Notes under the pieces: model-generated
Database searches by the model: none
What the model saw: the letters and a program-made list of their open reading frames with translations, nothing else
What the model was told of the DNA's origin: nothing
NCBI GenBank assembly: GCA_031273285.1
Contig: JAISSE010000122.1
Location: 1 to 7,085, forward strand
Direction: 5' to 3'
Length of the DNA stretch: 7,085 nt
Source: Prevotellaceae bacterium
GTDB lineage: Bacteria > Bacteroidota > Bacteroidia > Bacteroidales > UBA932
Translations under genes and position numbers: made by a program
In this document: positions 5,775 to 7,085 of the stretch, piece by piece
Layout: every line of letters starts with the position of its first letter
Position numbering within the stretch: the stretch's first letter is position 1

Positions 5775-6953
5775 ATGATAAACAGAGATATTCTTTGGAC
5801 AAAAGGTTTCGTCAAGTCGTGTCTTGCAAATTTTCTGATGTCGTTCTCCTTTTATCTCCTGATGTCCACCCTGCCGATATATCTGGTAAAAGAACTGAAT
5901 ATCGACAATTCCGATGTGGGGATCGTCCTGTCCTCATACACTCTGGCGATGCTGTTTGCACGCTCTCTGTCGGGCTATCTGGTCGATACCCTGTCGCGGA
6001 AGCGTCTGTTTGTACTGTCGCTGCTGTTTTTTTCGCTGCTGTTCGGCGGATATATCGTGGCGACAACCATTGCCACTTTCATGATTCTGCGATTTTTTCA
6101 CGGAGCCGCCTGGGGAGTAGCCACAGTTTCGAGCAACACCATCGCGATAGATATTGTCCCCTCGTCGCGACGAGCCGAAGGCATAGGATACTACGGACTG
6201 AGCATGAACCTGTCCATGGCGATTGCCCCGTGGGTGGGACTGCTGGTATACGACGGTCTGGGATATATTTTTCTGGTTGTATTCTGCATACTGATCGGGG
6301 CGACGGCTTCGCTGATTGTTATGTCGATGAAGATAAAACCCCGCAAACCGAACAGGGAAGCCGTTCCCAAACTGTCGCTCGACAGGTTCATTCTGGTAAA
6401 AGCCCTGCCCGTCAGCGTCAATCTGATATTCTGCGCAGTTGCCTACGGAACGCTTATATCCTACGGAGTGCTGTACGGCGAAGAAATAGGGATACACAAT
6501 CCGGGGGTCATGTTTCTGTTCATGGCTCTGGGACTTGGTTCGTCGCGCATATTTTCGGGCAGGCTGGTCGACAGTGGCAACATTCACCGGGTTTCGGTGA
6601 TTGCCACGGTTATGCTTGCCGTTTCGTTTGCGGTATTCGCCCTGATACACGACATATTCGCCTACTCCGCCGCGTCCCTGCTGATCGGAGCGGGCTTCGG
6701 AAGCATCACTCCCGCTTTCCAGACAATGTTTGTGAATATGGGAACCAACAGTCAGCGCGGCACAGCCAATTCCACCTATCTCACCTCCTTCGATGTCGGA
6801 ATAGGCGCCGGCATGCTTATGGGCGGCTATATATCGGCACACTGCAACATGGCGACGGTGTATGTCGCAAGCGCCGCACTCTGCGCACTTGCTGCAATAT
6901 ATAACCTGACGGTAACGGTTCGGGTTTATAATAAGACTGTGAATAACGAATAA
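5775..6953 (+). CDS. MFS family transporter
   Basis: This 392-residue inner-membrane protein has about 12 hydrophobic helices in two halves, divided by a basic loop at about 186-205. MFS motif A is present between helices 2 and 3: G67-YLV-D71-TL-SRKR (74-77). Helix 4 has the RFFHGAAWG stretch with Arg106, and helix 5 carries a motif-C-like APWVG (151-155), a pattern more common in proton-driven exporters. The second half has the echo SGRLVD at 261-266. The substrate cannot be deduced; general resemblance is to the arabinose-efflux/YhhS-like drug exporter group. The gene starts 20 bases after the atpB stop with no terminator between, so it is probably cotranscribed with atpB. Its final codons (TVNNE, stop) lie inside a 7-bp-period repeat, so the C-terminus may have been altered by repeat expansion. 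Confidence 0.9.
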   Translation: MINRDILWTKGFVKSCLANFLMSFSFYLLMSTLPIYLVKELNIDNSDVGIVLSSYTLAMLFARSLSGYLVDTLSRKRLFVLSLLFFSLLFGGYIVATTIATFMILRFFHGAAWGVATVSSNTIAIDIVPSSRRAEGIGYYGLSMNLSMAIAPWVGLLVYDGLGYIFLVVFCILIGATASLIVMSMKIKPRKPNREAVPKLSLDRFILVKALPVSVNLIFCAVAYGTLISYGVLYGEEIGIHNPGVMFLFMALGLGSSRIFSGRLVDSGNIHRVSVIATVMLAVSFAVFALIHDIFAYSAASLLIGAGFGSITPAFQTMFVNMGTNSQRGTANSTYLTSFDVGIGAGMLMGGYISAHCNMATVYVASAALCALAAIYNLTVTVRVYNKTVNNE

Positions 6954-6963
6954 CGAACAGTGG
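6936..6963. repeat. degenerate 7-bp-period tandem repeat, inverted relative to 4215-4263
   Basis: The units ACTGTGA, ATAACGA, ATAACGA and ACAGTGG follow each other without gaps, two of them identical. Read on the minus strand this gives CCACTGTTCGTTATTCG, which shares CACTGTTC with the + strand of the array at 4215-4263. The repeat covers the last codons and the stop codon of the transporter gene. Confidence 0.55.
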
Positions 6964-7001
6964 GTAAGGGAAACACCACGACCGTCCATGCCATAGTGTA
7001 G

Positions 7002-7020
7002 CGACGTGGCGCGCCTGTCG
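7002..7020 (+). terminator. possible stem-loop after the transporter gene
   Basis: CGAC (7002-7005) pairs with GTCG (7017-7020), and GG with CC inside the GGCGCGCC palindrome, giving a GC-rich hairpin with one bulge and a four-base loop. It is 48 bases past the stop codon. There is no T-tract after it, so a role in termination is uncertain. Confidence 0.25.
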
Positions 7021-7060
7021 GGAAATATTGCTAAAGAAGAAAGAAATAACAGGGATAGGC

Positions 7061-7082
7061 GAGCATACAGGGAGCATACAGG
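7061..7082. repeat. 11-bp tandem duplication at the right edge
   Basis: GAGCATACAGG occurs twice back to back (7061-7071 and 7072-7082) with no mismatch. The next bases (AAC) do not begin a third copy in the three bases that remain before the window ends. It may be a simple duplication or the start of a degenerate array. Confidence 0.7.
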
Positions 7083-7085
7083 AAC

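Larger units (their letters stand above)
6954..7085. other. non-coding region after the transporter; possible copy of a dispersed repeat
   Basis: No convincing gene is seen; a minus-strand open frame (7077-6817) runs antisense into the transporter gene and is rejected. The region contains the 8-bp palindrome GGCGCGCC (7008-7015), the end of the 7-bp-period repeat and an 11-bp tandem duplication. Read on the minus strand, about 6954-7025 resembles in style the short non-coding elements scattered through some Bacteroidales genomes. This is an impression from memory; a second copy is not present in the window. Confidence 0.35.

Noticed and set aside
5681..6904. 407-codon open frame on the plus strand, overlapping atpB and MFS in another frame
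   Set aside because: The product is Arg/Ser/His-rich low-quality sequence; both overlapped genes are clear homologues of known families.
5934..6989. Long minus-strand open frame (351 codons) opposite the MFS gene
   Set aside because: Its translation is rich in Arg, His, Gln and Tyr with no hydrophobic or domain pattern, as expected for the shadow of a membrane-protein gene.
6817..7077. Minus-strand 86-codon frame across the right-hand non-coding region
   Set aside because: It runs through the heptamer repeat into the antisense strand of the MFS gene and shows no domain or start signal.

Overview
The window most likely comes from a chromosome of a Bacteroidota bacterium, probably Bacteroidales. 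Three intergenic sites carry the Bacteroidota-type -7 promoter element TAnnTTTG, each extended to CTTTGCG. Start codons lack strong Shine-Dalgarno sequences. The ATP synthase subunit a has the long secreted N-terminal extension typical of that phylum. No tRNA, rRNA, CRISPR array, transposase or phage gene was seen.

Layout from left to right. (1) 2-1528 (+): the 3' part of a P-loop ATPase fused to a C-terminal PD-(D/E)XK nuclease-like domain; its start lies outside the window. (2) 1675-2652 (+): biotin synthase bioB with its own promoter, a 9-bp inverted repeat upstream of that promoter, and no other biotin gene beside it. (3) 2654-4057 (-): a secreted TIM-barrel-type glycoside hydrolase candidate, convergent with bioB with one base between the two stop codons. 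(4) 4058-4312: a divergent intergenic region with one promoter on each strand and a degenerate 7-bp-period repeat. (5) 4313-6953 (+): a compact transcription unit of a small four-helix membrane protein, atpB (F0 subunit a) and a 12-helix MFS transporter. (6) 6954-7085: non-coding sequence with a second 7-bp-period repeat in inverted orientation, a possible stem-loop, and an 11-bp tandem duplication at the right edge.

The most notable biology is the third unit. In Bacteroidota the small membrane protein and atpB usually sit inside a full F-type ATP synthase operon, after the beta and epsilon genes and directly before the c-subunit gene. Here the pair has its own promoter, no beta or epsilon gene precedes it, and an MFS transporter follows where atpE is expected. 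The rest of the enzyme must be encoded elsewhere, or has been lost. The related 7-bp-period repeats at both ends of this unit are a second unexplained pattern and may mark rearrangement. No complete new defence or biosynthetic system can be demonstrated in this window.
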